Source of the DNA: Orrella sp037026685
GTDB lineage: Bacteria > Pseudomonadota > Gammaproteobacteria > Burkholderiales > Burkholderiaceae_B
Length of the DNA: 64,000 bases
Direction of reading: 5' to 3'
NCBI RefSeq assembly: GCF_037026685.1
Contig: NZ_JBANET010000009.1
Location: 74,899-138,898, forward strand
Below are positions 1-7,294 of this stretch, piece by piece. Position numbers and translations under genes: made by a program. The notes under the pieces are model-generated. The model was not told where the DNA came from, searched no databases, and worked only from the letters and a program-made list of their open reading frames with translations. The stretch's first letter is position 1, and every line of letters starts with the position of its first letter.

Positions 1-495
1 GGCGACGGCGCGCCCGCCGTGCGGCTGCTGGGCTCGGGCGCGATCTTCCGCGAGGCGCTGGCCGCCGGCCAAATGCTGTGGCAAGACTGGCAGCTGGCCA
101 GCGAGGCCTGGAGCGTGACCAGCTTCAGCGAACTGGCCCGCGATGCGCGGCAGGCCGAGCGCCTGTCCATGCTGGGCCGGCCCACGCAAAGCTACCTGGA
201 GCGCTGCCTGCCCGACGCCGTGCCGGTGGTGGCCGCCACCGACTACGTGCGCGCCTATCCGCAACTGATCGGCTCGTACCTGCGCGGGCGCTATACGGTG
301 CTGGGCACCGACGGCTTTGGCCGCAGCGATACCCGCACGGCGCTGCGCGGCTTTTTCGAAGTGGACCGCCGCTGGATCGTGCTGGCCGCGCTGCACGCCC
401 AGGTGCGCGAGGGCCGCCTGCCCGATACGGTGCTGGCCGATGCCGTGCAAAAATACGGCATCGACACCACCACGGCGGCCCCCTGGTCGCGCTGA
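1..495 (+). CDS. Pyruvate dehydrogenase E1 (homodimeric, AceE type), C-terminal fragment
   Basis: The 5' part lies outside the window; 164 codons remain, open from base 1. The text matches the C-terminal domain of the roughly 890-residue homodimeric E1 that decarboxylates pyruvate with thiamine diphosphate: a run reading LLGSGAIFREALAA, then VTSFSELARDA, AATDYVRAYPQLI and LGTDGFGRSDTR, all typical of AceE. The protein ends in PWSR. No dihydrolipoamide acetyltransferase gene follows; the next gene starts 5 bases later and is a nucleoside deoxyribosyltransferase-like protein. This makes a stand-alone AceE paralogue (MdeB-like) possible, but the upstream side cannot be seen. Family assignment is firm; the exact paralogue is open. 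Confidence 0.85.
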   Translation, partial: GDGAPAVRLLGSGAIFREALAAGQMLWQDWQLASEAWSVTSFSELARDARQAERLSMLGRPTQSYLERCLPDAVPVVAATDYVRAYPQLIGSYLRGRYTVLGTDGFGRSDTRTALRGFFEVDRRWIVLAALHAQVREGRLPDTVLADAVQKYGIDTTTAAPWSR

Positions 496-499
496 CTCC

Positions 500-1027
500 A
501 TGAAACTCTACCTGGCTGGCTTTGACGTTTTCCGCGCCGACGCCAAGGAATATGGCGAGCGGCTCAAGCAGCTGTGCGCCAAGTACGGCTTCCAGGGGGC
601 GTTCCCGCTGGACCACGAGGTGCCCGAGGATCTACAAGGTCCCGCGCGCGCGCAGTGGATCTGCCGCGCCAACCTGGCTTTGATCGACGATTGCGACGCC
701 GTGCTGGCCAACGTCAACCCGTTTCGCGGCGCCGAGCCCGATTCGGGCACGGCTTTCGAGATGGGCTATGCGCACGCGCGCGGGAAAACCGTCTGGGCCT
801 ACACCGACATGGCCGAGCCGCTGGTCGAGCAGGCCGGCGCCGAATGGGATCCCGAGCACTTGCGCCACCGCGACATCCAGGGCTACACGGTCGAGGACTT
901 CGGCCTGAACCTGAATGCCATGCTGGCCTGCACCTCGCAGGTGGTGGTGGGCGACGTGCAGGTCTGCCTGGCGCAAATGGCGCAGACGGTATTCGGCGAG
1001 CGCCCCGCGCCGGGGCCGGCGGCCTGA
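500..1027 (+). CDS. Nucleoside 2-deoxyribosyltransferase-like protein
   Basis: A 175-residue protein, the usual size of the family, which swaps the base on deoxyribonucleosides in nucleotide salvage. The N-terminus MKLYLAGFDVF is the typical first beta strand and glycine turn. Residues 63-90 hold the family signature: DDCDAVLANVNPF, then D81-S-G-T-A-F-E87-M-G-Y-A, where Glu87 is the expected nucleophile. The first ATG lies 5 bases after the preceding stop, so it is probably translated from the same transcript as the E1 gene. No signal peptide; cytosolic. Some family members act on nucleotides (RCL/DNPH1 type), so the substrate is not settled. Confidence 0.82.
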   Translation: MKLYLAGFDVFRADAKEYGERLKQLCAKYGFQGAFPLDHEVPEDLQGPARAQWICRANLALIDDCDAVLANVNPFRGAEPDSGTAFEMGYAHARGKTVWAYTDMAEPLVEQAGAEWDPEHLRHRDIQGYTVEDFGLNLNAMLACTSQVVVGDVQVCLAQMAQTVFGERPAPGPAA

Positions 1028-1048
1028 GGCGGGCGGCGCGCAAGGCGC

Positions 1049-1960
1049 ATGGCCGACCTCAAGCTCCTGGAGGACTTCCTCGCGCTGGCGCGCGCCGGCA
1101 GCTTCACGCTGGCGGCCGAGCAGCGGCACGTCACCCACCCCGCCTTCGGCCGGCGTATCCGCGCACTGGAGGCGTGGGCCGGCGCGCCGCTCATCGAGCG
1201 CGGGCGCGCGCCGGTGCGCCTGACGCCGCAGGGCGAGGCCTTGCTCAAGACCGCCGGGCTGGTGGCCGAGCAGCTGGCCTCGGTGCGCAAGCGCATCGCC
1301 GGGACCGGCTCGGGCGGCGCGCCCGTGCTGCGCGTGGCGACCGGGCGCAGCCTTGCCGGCACCCTGGTGGCCGACTGGCTGGCAAGGCTGCGGCGCGGCG
1401 CACGGCCCGTGCTGGGGCCCGCCTGCCAGGTCGAAATGGTCACTGGCCGCATGCAGGACCTGGCCGAGCGGCTCGAGCGCGGCGCCACCGACCTGCTGTG
1501 CGGCTATGCCCACCCGGCCTTGAGCGTGCAGCTGGCCCCCGGCCGCTACCGCTACATGACGCTGGGCACCGACAAGCTCGTGCCGGTGTGCCAGCCCGAC
1601 CGGCGCGGCCAGCCGCGCCACCGGCTGGCCGAGGCGGGCGAGCCCGCGCCGCTGATCTCCTTCGAGCCGGGCATGTCGATGGAGCGCATCCTGGGTACCC
1701 GGCTCGATGCCCACGGCTATGCCTTGGCCCATTTCCTGCGCTGCGATTCCCTGGATGCCGCCCGCGGCGCCGCGCTGCGCGGGCTGGGGGTGGCTTGGCT
1801 GCCCTGGTCCATGGTGGCGGGCGATTGCCGGCAAGGCGCGTTGGCGCCCGCCGGCCAGCGCAGCGACGAGATTGTGTTCGAGGTGCGCCTGTATCGGCCG
1901 CGGGCGCGCCAGGCCGATCTGGTCGAAGCGGTCTGGGACGCCACGCAGCGCCAGGGCTAG
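1049..1960 (+). CDS. LysR-family transcriptional regulator
   Basis: 303 residues. Residues 3-62 form the winged helix-turn-helix of LysR regulators (LKLLEDFLALARAGSFTLAAE, then HPAFGRRIRALEAWAGAPLIERG). Residues from about 90 onward match the two-lobed effector-binding domain. It starts 21 bases after the preceding gene and lies on the same strand as, and 110 bases upstream of, a Bug binding protein and an aspartoacylase-like gene, which it may control; LysR regulators more often face their targets divergently, so this is only an inference from neighbourhood. The effector is unknown. Confidence 0.9.
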   Translation: MADLKLLEDFLALARAGSFTLAAEQRHVTHPAFGRRIRALEAWAGAPLIERGRAPVRLTPQGEALLKTAGLVAEQLASVRKRIAGTGSGGAPVLRVATGRSLAGTLVADWLARLRRGARPVLGPACQVEMVTGRMQDLAERLERGATDLLCGYAHPALSVQLAPGRYRYMTLGTDKLVPVCQPDRRGQPRHRLAEAGEPAPLISFEPGMSMERILGTRLDAHGYALAHFLRCDSLDAARGAALRGLGVAWLPWSMVAGDCRQGALAPAGQRSDEIVFEVRLYRPRARQADLVEAVWDATQRQG

Positions 1961-2070
1961 GTCAGGATCGGCACCAAGGCGTGCCGCTCCGGCACGAAGC
2001 GCCCGGCTCTTCCCCGGGAGAATGGACGTTCGCCATCAGGCGGAACATCCAATAACGATCCGAGGGAAAA

Positions 2071-3060
2071 ATGATCAAGCAACTGTTGGGGCGATGCGCG
2101 CCCCTGGCCGCGGCCTGCGCCGCCTTGCTGCTGGGCGCGGTGCCCGCGACGGCCGTCGCCTATCCCGAGCGCGCCATTTCGCTGGTGGTCGGCTATCCGG
2201 CCGGCGGCAGCGTGGACCTGACCGCGCGCCTGTTCGCCGAGGAACTGGCTGCGCGGCTGGGCCAGAACGTGGTGGTGGAGAACGTGGGCGGGGCCGGCGG
2301 CACCATCGGCGCGCAACGCGTGGTGCGCAGCAAGCCCGACGGCTACACGCTGCTGCTGGGCTCGTCCAACGAGATCGCCATCGCCCGCATGATCAACGAA
2401 GCCGTGACCTACGATGGCCGCAAGGATTTCACCTCGCTGGGCATCATCGGCACCCAGCCCATGCTGCTGGCCGCTTCCAAGGCCTCGGGCGTTACCACCG
2501 CCGAACAATACCTGCAGGCCCTGCGCAGCGCGCCGGCCGGCGCTTTCTACTACGGCTCGTCGGGGGTGGGCACCACGCTGCACCTGGCCGGCGAGATGAT
2601 CAGCCAGGCCTCGGGCACCCGTGCCGAACACGTGCCTTACCGCGGCGTGGCGCCGCTGGTCACCGACCTGATGGGCGGGCAGCTGACCTTCGGCATGCTG
2701 GTGCTTTCCTCGGGCCTGCCGCCCGTGCGCAACGGCAACATCGTGGCGCTGGGCGTGACCGAGGCCAAGCGTTCCGCGATTGCGCCCGAGATCCCCGCCC
2801 TGGCCGAGACGCCGGGGTTCGAGGACGTGGACATCAATATCTGGTTCGGCCTGTACGGGCCGGCGGGGCTGCCCGCGGACGTCGCCGCCACCTTGCGCCA
2901 GGCCGTGGGCCAGGTGCTGGAATCGGCAGCCTTTCGCGAGAAGCTCGCGCAGACCGGCGGCGTACCGGCCGAGCCCGGCCTGGATGCGCAGGCCTTCCTG
3001 GACGAACAAATCGAGAAGTACGGCGCGCTGGTCGACCTGGCCGGCATCCGTGCCCGCTGA
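2071..3060 (+). CDS. Bug-family periplasmic solute-binding protein (TctC type)
   Basis: 329 residues with a cleavable signal peptide (hydrophobic stretch 9-28, likely cut after ATAVA at residue 30). The mature start YPERAISLVVGYPAGGSVD and the motif VVENVGGAGG followed by KPDGYTLLLGSS are hallmarks of the Bug/TctC family, extracytoplasmic receptors for carboxylated solutes in tripartite tricarboxylate transport or signalling. No TctA or TctB membrane genes lie nearby, as is normal for most of the many Bug genes of Bordetella. It is followed 13 bases later by an aspartoacylase-like gene, suggesting that the bound solute could be an N-acylated amino acid or similar carboxylate (inference). Confidence 0.93.
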   Translation: MIKQLLGRCAPLAAACAALLLGAVPATAVAYPERAISLVVGYPAGGSVDLTARLFAEELAARLGQNVVVENVGGAGGTIGAQRVVRSKPDGYTLLLGSSNEIAIARMINEAVTYDGRKDFTSLGIIGTQPMLLAASKASGVTTAEQYLQALRSAPAGAFYYGSSGVGTTLHLAGEMISQASGTRAEHVPYRGVAPLVTDLMGGQLTFGMLVLSSGLPPVRNGNIVALGVTEAKRSAIAPEIPALAETPGFEDVDINIWFGLYGPAGLPADVAATLRQAVGQVLESAAFREKLAQTGGVPAEPGLDAQAFLDEQIEKYGALVDLAGIRAR

Positions 3061-3073
3061 ACCTGGAGCAAGC

Positions 3074-4018
3074 ATGCAATTCGAGTTGGCCGTACCCGAC
3101 CTGGCCGCCGAGCGGGCCGGCAACACCGGCACGCCGGGCGTGTGGCACTTCGATTCGGGCCGGCCCGGGCGCGCCGTGCTCATTACCGCGCTGGTGCATG
3201 GCAACGAACTTTGCGGGGCCTGGGCGCTCAAGGCCTTGCTGGCCTCGGGCCTGCGTCCGCGCCAGGGCAGCCTGACCCTGGCCTTGTGCAACCTGGAAGC
3301 CTTCGACCGTTTCGATCCGGCCCGCCACGACGCTTCGCGTTTCGTCGACGAGGACATGAACCGGGTCTGGAGCAGCGAGCGGCTGGGCGCGGGCGGCAGC
3401 CGCGAGCGCCAGCGGGCCGCGGCGCTGGCGCCTTGGGTCGAGCGGGCCGATTGGCTGCTGGACCTGCATTCCATGCACGAGCCCGGCGCGCCGCTGCTGC
3501 TGACTGGCGTGCTGCCTCGCAATATCGCCTTGGCCCGCGCCATGGGAGCGCCGGCGCACGTGGTGGTCGATGCCGGCCACAAGGACGGCGTGCGCATGCG
3601 CGACTACGGACGCTTCGGCCAGGCCGATGCCCGCGATGCCTGCGCCTTGCTGATCGAATGCGGCTTTCATGGCGACCCCGCCTCGGTGGGCGTGGCCAAG
3701 GACCAGGTGGCGCGCTTTCTGGCGCTGTCGGGCATCGTGGATGCGCAGGACCTGCCGGCCGGCTGGCGCGGGGCCGATCCCGCCGCGCAGCGCGTGCTGG
3801 AGGTGACCCAGCCGGTGGTGGCGCCGTCCATGGACGTGCGCTTCGCGCAGCCCTGGCAGGGCCTGGAGACGCTCGAACACGCCGGCACGCCCATCGCATG
3901 GATGCAGGGCGAGCCGGTGCTCTCGCCTTATCCCCGCTGCACCCTGATCATGCCCTCGCTGCGCCAGCTCAAGCCGGGCGTGACGGTGGTGCGGCTGGCG
4001 CGCGACTACGCCGGCTAA
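3074..4018 (+). CDS. Succinylglutamate desuccinylase/aspartoacylase-family metallohydrolase
   Basis: 314 residues of the M14-like AstE/AspA family, zinc enzymes that cleave the amide bond of N-acylated amino acids. The zinc ligands are visible: H42-G-N-E45 and H132 in DLHSMHE. The substrate-carboxylate site DEDMNRVW is at residues 92-99. A late glutamate in ECGFHGD fits the catalytic residue. Start chosen at the ATG 13 bases after the Bug gene stop, preceded by a GGAGCA-like ribosome site. Likely cotranscribed with the upstream Bug protein. Which acyl-amino acid is hydrolysed cannot be read from the sequence. Confidence 0.85.
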   Translation: MQFELAVPDLAAERAGNTGTPGVWHFDSGRPGRAVLITALVHGNELCGAWALKALLASGLRPRQGSLTLALCNLEAFDRFDPARHDASRFVDEDMNRVWSSERLGAGGSRERQRAAALAPWVERADWLLDLHSMHEPGAPLLLTGVLPRNIALARAMGAPAHVVVDAGHKDGVRMRDYGRFGQADARDACALLIECGFHGDPASVGVAKDQVARFLALSGIVDAQDLPAGWRGADPAAQRVLEVTQPVVAPSMDVRFAQPWQGLETLEHAGTPIAWMQGEPVLSPYPRCTLIMPSLRQLKPGVTVVRLARDYAG

Positions 4019-4027
4019 GCCGGCGTA

Positions 4028-4570
4028 TCAGTCCCGCACGCCCGGGTGCGGCGGCGTTGCCGCCTCGGTGCCCTGCTTCCCGGCGTGCTTCTTGCCGCGC
4101 GCCTTTTTCTTGGGCAGCGCCAGCATGGTGCCGCGGCAGGCCGGCGCGCCGCAGCGGCACTCGTACTGCTTCTTGAGCGTGGGCGTGATCTTCTCGTCGA
4201 TCACCAGGCCGTAGTCGTAGTTCAGCTCCTCGCCGCGCGCGATGTCGCGCAGCGCGACCACGTAGACGCGCTTGCCATGGCGTCCTTCCTGCGTTTCGCA
4301 GTTGGGCTGGCAGCTATGGTTGATCCAGCGCGCATCGTTGCCGTTGACGCCGCCGTCGATGACCTTGCCCGAGGACAGGGCGAAAAAAAAGGTGTGGAAG
4401 GGGTCGTCGGGGTTGACCGGGTGCCGCCGGTCGGCTTCCTTGGCGCTGATGCGCTCGCCCGCGTATTCGATGATGCGGGTGCCGGCCGGGATCTTGCGGG
4501 CGGCGAAGATGCCCGTGCCGTGGACCTTGGAACGGCGGACCTTGTACCAAGGCTTTTCGATGTCGGTCAT
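4028..4570 (-). CDS. SET-domain protein, putative protein-lysine methyltransferase
   Basis: 180 residues that read as a nearly complete eukaryote-like SET domain. GTGIFAARKIPAG at 18-30 is the SAM-binding start, N84-H-S-C-Q-P-N-C91 is the core pseudoknot motif, YDY at 118-120 contains the catalytic tyrosine, and C138-R-C140 with C145 forms a post-SET zinc cluster. A lysine-rich tail (KKKARGKK, 154-161) follows. Such bacterial proteins transfer methyl groups to lysines; known bacterial examples act on host histones or on histone-like proteins. Substrate here is unknown. The start is 11 bases after the panB stop, so both may share a transcript. All key residues are present, so activity is plausible. 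Confidence 0.88.
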   Translation of the reverse strand: MTDIEKPWYKVRRSKVHGTGIFAARKIPAGTRIIEYAGERISAKEADRRHPVNPDDPFHTFFFALSSGKVIDGGVNGNDARWINHSCQPNCETQEGRHGKRVYVVALRDIARGEELNYDYGLVIDEKITPTLKKQYECRCGAPACRGTMLALPKKKARGKKHAGKQGTEAATPPHPGVRD

Positions 4571-4581
4571 GATGCGCGCGG

Positions 4582-5406
4582 TCAGAGGGATTTCTTGATG
4601 CCGAAGCAGTGCGACTCGTCGGGAAAGACGCCGTTGCGCACTTCGTCGGCGTAGGCGGCCACGGCCTGGCGCACCGCGCCGCCGATGTCGGCGTAGCGCT
4701 TGGCGAACCTGGGCGCGCGCTCGGACAGGCCCAGCAGGTCTTCGGTGACCAGCACCTGCCCGTCGCAGGCCGGCGAGGCGCCGATGCCGATGGTGGGGAT
4801 GGCCAGCGCCTCGGTGATCTGGCGGGCCAGCGGTTCGGCGATGCCTTCGAGCACGACCGCGAAGGCGCCTGCCGCTTCGTGGGCCCGGGCATCGGCCAGG
4901 ATGCGGGCGGCCGATTCGTCGTTCATGCCCTGGGCGCGGAACCCGCCCATGGTGTTGACGTATTGCGGCATCAGCCCCACGTGCGCCATGACCGGGATGC
5001 CGCGCTGGACCAGGAAGGCCACCGTGGAAGCCAGGGCCTGCCCGCCTTCGAGCTTGACCGCGGCCGCGCCGCTGACCGACAGGATGCGCGCCGCGTTGCG
5101 AAAGGCCAGTTCGGGCGACTCCTGGTAGCTGCCAAAGGGCATGTCCACCACCACGCAGGCCTGGGCGGTGGACCTGACCACCGCCTGGCCGTGGGCGGCC
5201 ATCTGTTCGACCGTGATCGACAGGGTGTCGGGATGTCCGTAGGCCACCATGGCCGTGGAGTCGCCCACCAGGATGAAGTCCAGCAGCGGGTCGATCAGGC
5301 GCGCGATGGCCGCGTTATGGGCGGTCAGGGCGGCGATCTTGCGCTGGCCCTTGCAGGCCATCAGCTGCGGGACGGTCGTACGCTTGACGGAAGTGTGCAC
5401 GCTCAT
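4582..5406 (-). CDS. panB: 3-methyl-2-oxobutanoate hydroxymethyltransferase (ketopantoate hydroxymethyltransferase)
   Basis: 274 residues, normal PanB length. It adds a hydroxymethyl group from methylenetetrahydrofolate to 2-ketoisovalerate, the first committed step of pantothenate synthesis. Visible family motifs are ALTAHNAAIARL near the N-terminus, FILVGDSTAMVAYG with the metal-binding Asp, PFGSYQ, AVKLEGG and AHVGLMPQYVN. A longer frame starts at 5430, but MSVHTSVKRTT at 5406 aligns with the family N-terminus and was chosen. panC is not adjacent. The SET-domain gene follows closely. Confidence 0.95.
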   Translation of the reverse strand: MSVHTSVKRTTVPQLMACKGQRKIAALTAHNAAIARLIDPLLDFILVGDSTAMVAYGHPDTLSITVEQMAAHGQAVVRSTAQACVVVDMPFGSYQESPELAFRNAARILSVSGAAAVKLEGGQALASTVAFLVQRGIPVMAHVGLMPQYVNTMGGFRAQGMNDESAARILADARAHEAAGAFAVVLEGIAEPLARQITEALAIPTIGIGASPACDGQVLVTEDLLGLSERAPRFAKRYADIGGAVRQAVAAYADEVRNGVFPDESHCFGIKKSL

Positions 5407-5546
5407 GGGGTAAGGATGCCGGTCTGCCAAAGCGGGCAGTGTAGCGTGACGGCATGAATAGACAAGTCGGCGGGCGCGTATACTGGCATGTTGCCGGCGC
5501 TCCCGGGGGCCGGTTTCCCGTCCACCTTCCGCATCCGCTGCGTCCC

Positions 5547-6713
5547 ATGGCCCAGAACCTGTCCAAGATCACCACCATCGAAGACCTTCGCGTCATTGCC
5601 AAGCGCCGTGTGCCGCGCATGTTCTACGACTACGCGGATTCGGGAGCCTGGACGGAAAGCACCTATCGCGCCAACGAGCAGGACTTCCAGCGGATCAAGC
5701 TGCGCCAGCGCGTGGCCGTGAACATGGAAGGGCGCAGCCTGCGCACCACGCTGGCCGGTTTCGATGCGGTGATGCCCGTGGCCATCGCCCCGACCGGCCT
5801 GACCGGCATGCAGCATGCCGACGGCGAGATACTGGGCGCGCGCGCGGCCGCCGAGTTCGGCGTTCCCTTCACCTTGTCGACCATGAGCATCTGCTCGCTC
5901 GAGGACGTGGCCGAAGGCACGGGCCGCAAGCCCTTCTGGTTCCAGCTCTACGTGATGCGCGACCGCGCCTTCATCGAGAACCTGATCGATCGCGCCAAGG
6001 CCGCTGGCTGCACGGCGCTGGTGCTCACGCTGGACCTGCAGATCCTGGGCCAGCGCCACAAGGACATCAAGAACGGCCTGTCGGCGCCGCCCAAGCCCAC
6101 GCTGCGCAATCTGGTCAACCTGGCCACCAAGCCGCGCTGGTGCCTGGGCATGCTCGGCACCCGGCGCCGCACCTTCGGCAACATCGTCGGCCATGCCAAG
6201 GGCGTGGGAGACCTGTCCTCGCTATCGTCCTGGACCGCCGAGCAGTTCGACCCGCGCCTGTCCTGGGCCGACGTCGAATGGATCAGGCAGCGCTGGGGCG
6301 GCAAGCTCATTCTCAAGGGCATCCTGGACGTCGAGGATGCGCGCCTGGCGGCCGACAGCGGCGCCGACGCGCTCATCGTCAGCAACCATGGCGGGCGCCA
6401 GCTCGACGGCGCGCAGTCCTCCATCGCGGTGCTGCCTTCGATCGCCGACGCCGTGGGCAGCCGCATCGACGTGTGGATGGACGGCGGCGTGCGTTCGGGC
6501 CAGGACGTGCTCAAGGCGGTGGCCCTGGGCGCAAAGGGCGTGATGATCGGCCGCCCCTTCCTGTATGGCCTGGGCGCCTATGGGCAGGCCGGCGTCACGC
6601 GCGCGCTGGAAATCATCTACCGCGAGGCCGACGTCACCATGGCCCTGTGCGGCCGGCGCAATATCTCGGAAGTCGATCGCAGCATCCTGGTGCCGGGCAC
6701 CTATCCGGCCTGA
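5547..6713 (+). CDS. FMN-dependent alpha-hydroxy-acid oxidase/dehydrogenase (LldD family)
   Basis: 388 residues of the glycolate oxidase/L-lactate dehydrogenase family, TIM-barrel flavoproteins that oxidise 2-hydroxy acids to 2-oxo acids. MFYDYADSGAWTE near residue 25 is the family start, and the catalytic histidine is His281 within SNHGGRQLDG; DGGVRSGQDVLKA and GRPFLYGL bind the FMN phosphate. The size and the segment after residue 190 resemble LldD-type dehydrogenases, but mandelate or other hydroxyacid substrates are possible. The frame is open further upstream; the ATG at 5547 was chosen because MAQNLSKITTIEDLR fits the family. Its end overlaps the convergent Lrp gene by 13 bases. Confidence 0.9.
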   Translation: MAQNLSKITTIEDLRVIAKRRVPRMFYDYADSGAWTESTYRANEQDFQRIKLRQRVAVNMEGRSLRTTLAGFDAVMPVAIAPTGLTGMQHADGEILGARAAAEFGVPFTLSTMSICSLEDVAEGTGRKPFWFQLYVMRDRAFIENLIDRAKAAGCTALVLTLDLQILGQRHKDIKNGLSAPPKPTLRNLVNLATKPRWCLGMLGTRRRTFGNIVGHAKGVGDLSSLSSWTAEQFDPRLSWADVEWIRQRWGGKLILKGILDVEDARLAADSGADALIVSNHGGRQLDGAQSSIAVLPSIADAVGSRIDVWMDGGVRSGQDVLKAVALGAKGVMIGRPFLYGLGAYGQAGVTRALEIIYREADVTMALCGRRNISEVDRSILVPGTYPA

Positions 6714-7192
6714 GCGGCAGGGCCCGGCCCCTTGGGCACCAGCGGCAGCGGCATTTCCTTGAGCCGGCGCAGCACGAACGAGGACTTGCTGTGCCGGATG
6801 CCGGGGATGCGGTAGAGCTGCTCGCGCAGCAGCCGTTCGTAGTCGCGCGTGTCCCGCACGGCGATGCGGATGAAATAGTCGTAGTCGCCCGATACCAGGA
6901 AGGCCTCGAGAACCTCGGGGATGTCGGCCAGGGCCCGGCCGAACTCGTACAGCGTCTCTTCGCTGTGGCTCTCCAGCGTCACATGCACGATGACCGTGTC
7001 CATGTAGCCGAGCATGGCCGGATCGATGTCCACCGTATAGCCGCGTATCACGCCGGCCGTTTCCATGCGCTTGATGCGGTTCCAGCACGGCGTGGACGAC
7101 AGGCCCACCGCCGCGCCGATCTCGTTCAGGCTGGCGCGCGCATTGCCTTGCAGCACCTTCAGTATGGCCAGGTCGAACTTGTCCAGGTTCAT
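6701..7192 (-). CDS. Lrp/AsnC-family transcriptional regulator
   Basis: 163 residues. Residues 4-65 are an AsnC-type helix-turn-helix (LDKFDLAILKVLQ, LNEIGAAVGLSSTPCWNRIKRM), followed by a RAM ligand-binding domain (SGDYDYFIRIAVRD). These regulators bind amino acids and form octamers on DNA. It is divergent from an acetolactate synthase gene with about 100 bases between the two starts, the classic arrangement of Lrp and branched-chain amino-acid genes, so control of that gene is likely. The start at 7192 (MNLDKFDL) was preferred over an upstream ATG at 7231. Confidence 0.93.
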   Translation of the reverse strand: MNLDKFDLAILKVLQGNARASLNEIGAAVGLSSTPCWNRIKRMETAGVIRGYTVDIDPAMLGYMDTVIVHVTLESHSEETLYEFGRALADIPEVLEAFLVSGDYDYFIRIAVRDTRDYERLLREQLYRIPGIRHSKSSFVLRRLKEMPLPLVPKGPGPAAQAG

Positions 7193-7219
7193 TTTTCTTG
7201 CATGGCGCCAGTTCAAGGA

Positions 7220-7235
7220 ATGATTTTCCAATCAT
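7220..7235. promoter_or_regulatory. Inverted repeat, candidate Lrp operator
   Basis: ATGATT-TTCC-AATCAT is a perfect 6-bp inverted repeat with a 4-base centre, lying between the divergent Lrp and acetolactate synthase genes. Position and AT-rich character fit a regulator site; binding by the adjacent Lrp protein is inferred. Confidence 0.45.
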
Positions 7236-7282
7236 ACCGGTTATGGCTGGAAAAGAAGAGAAATATTCCGGGGTTTCATCCC

Positions 7283-7288
7283 TAGAAT
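7283..7288 (+). promoter_or_regulatory. Candidate -10 element of the acetolactate synthase gene
   Basis: TAGAAT matches the sigma-70 -10 box in 5 of 6 bases. It ends only 6 bases before the ATG at 7295, and no good -35 box is 16-18 bases upstream, so initiation would fall at or next to the start codon and would probably need an activator. Confidence 0.35.
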
Positions 7289-7294
7289 GTTCAC

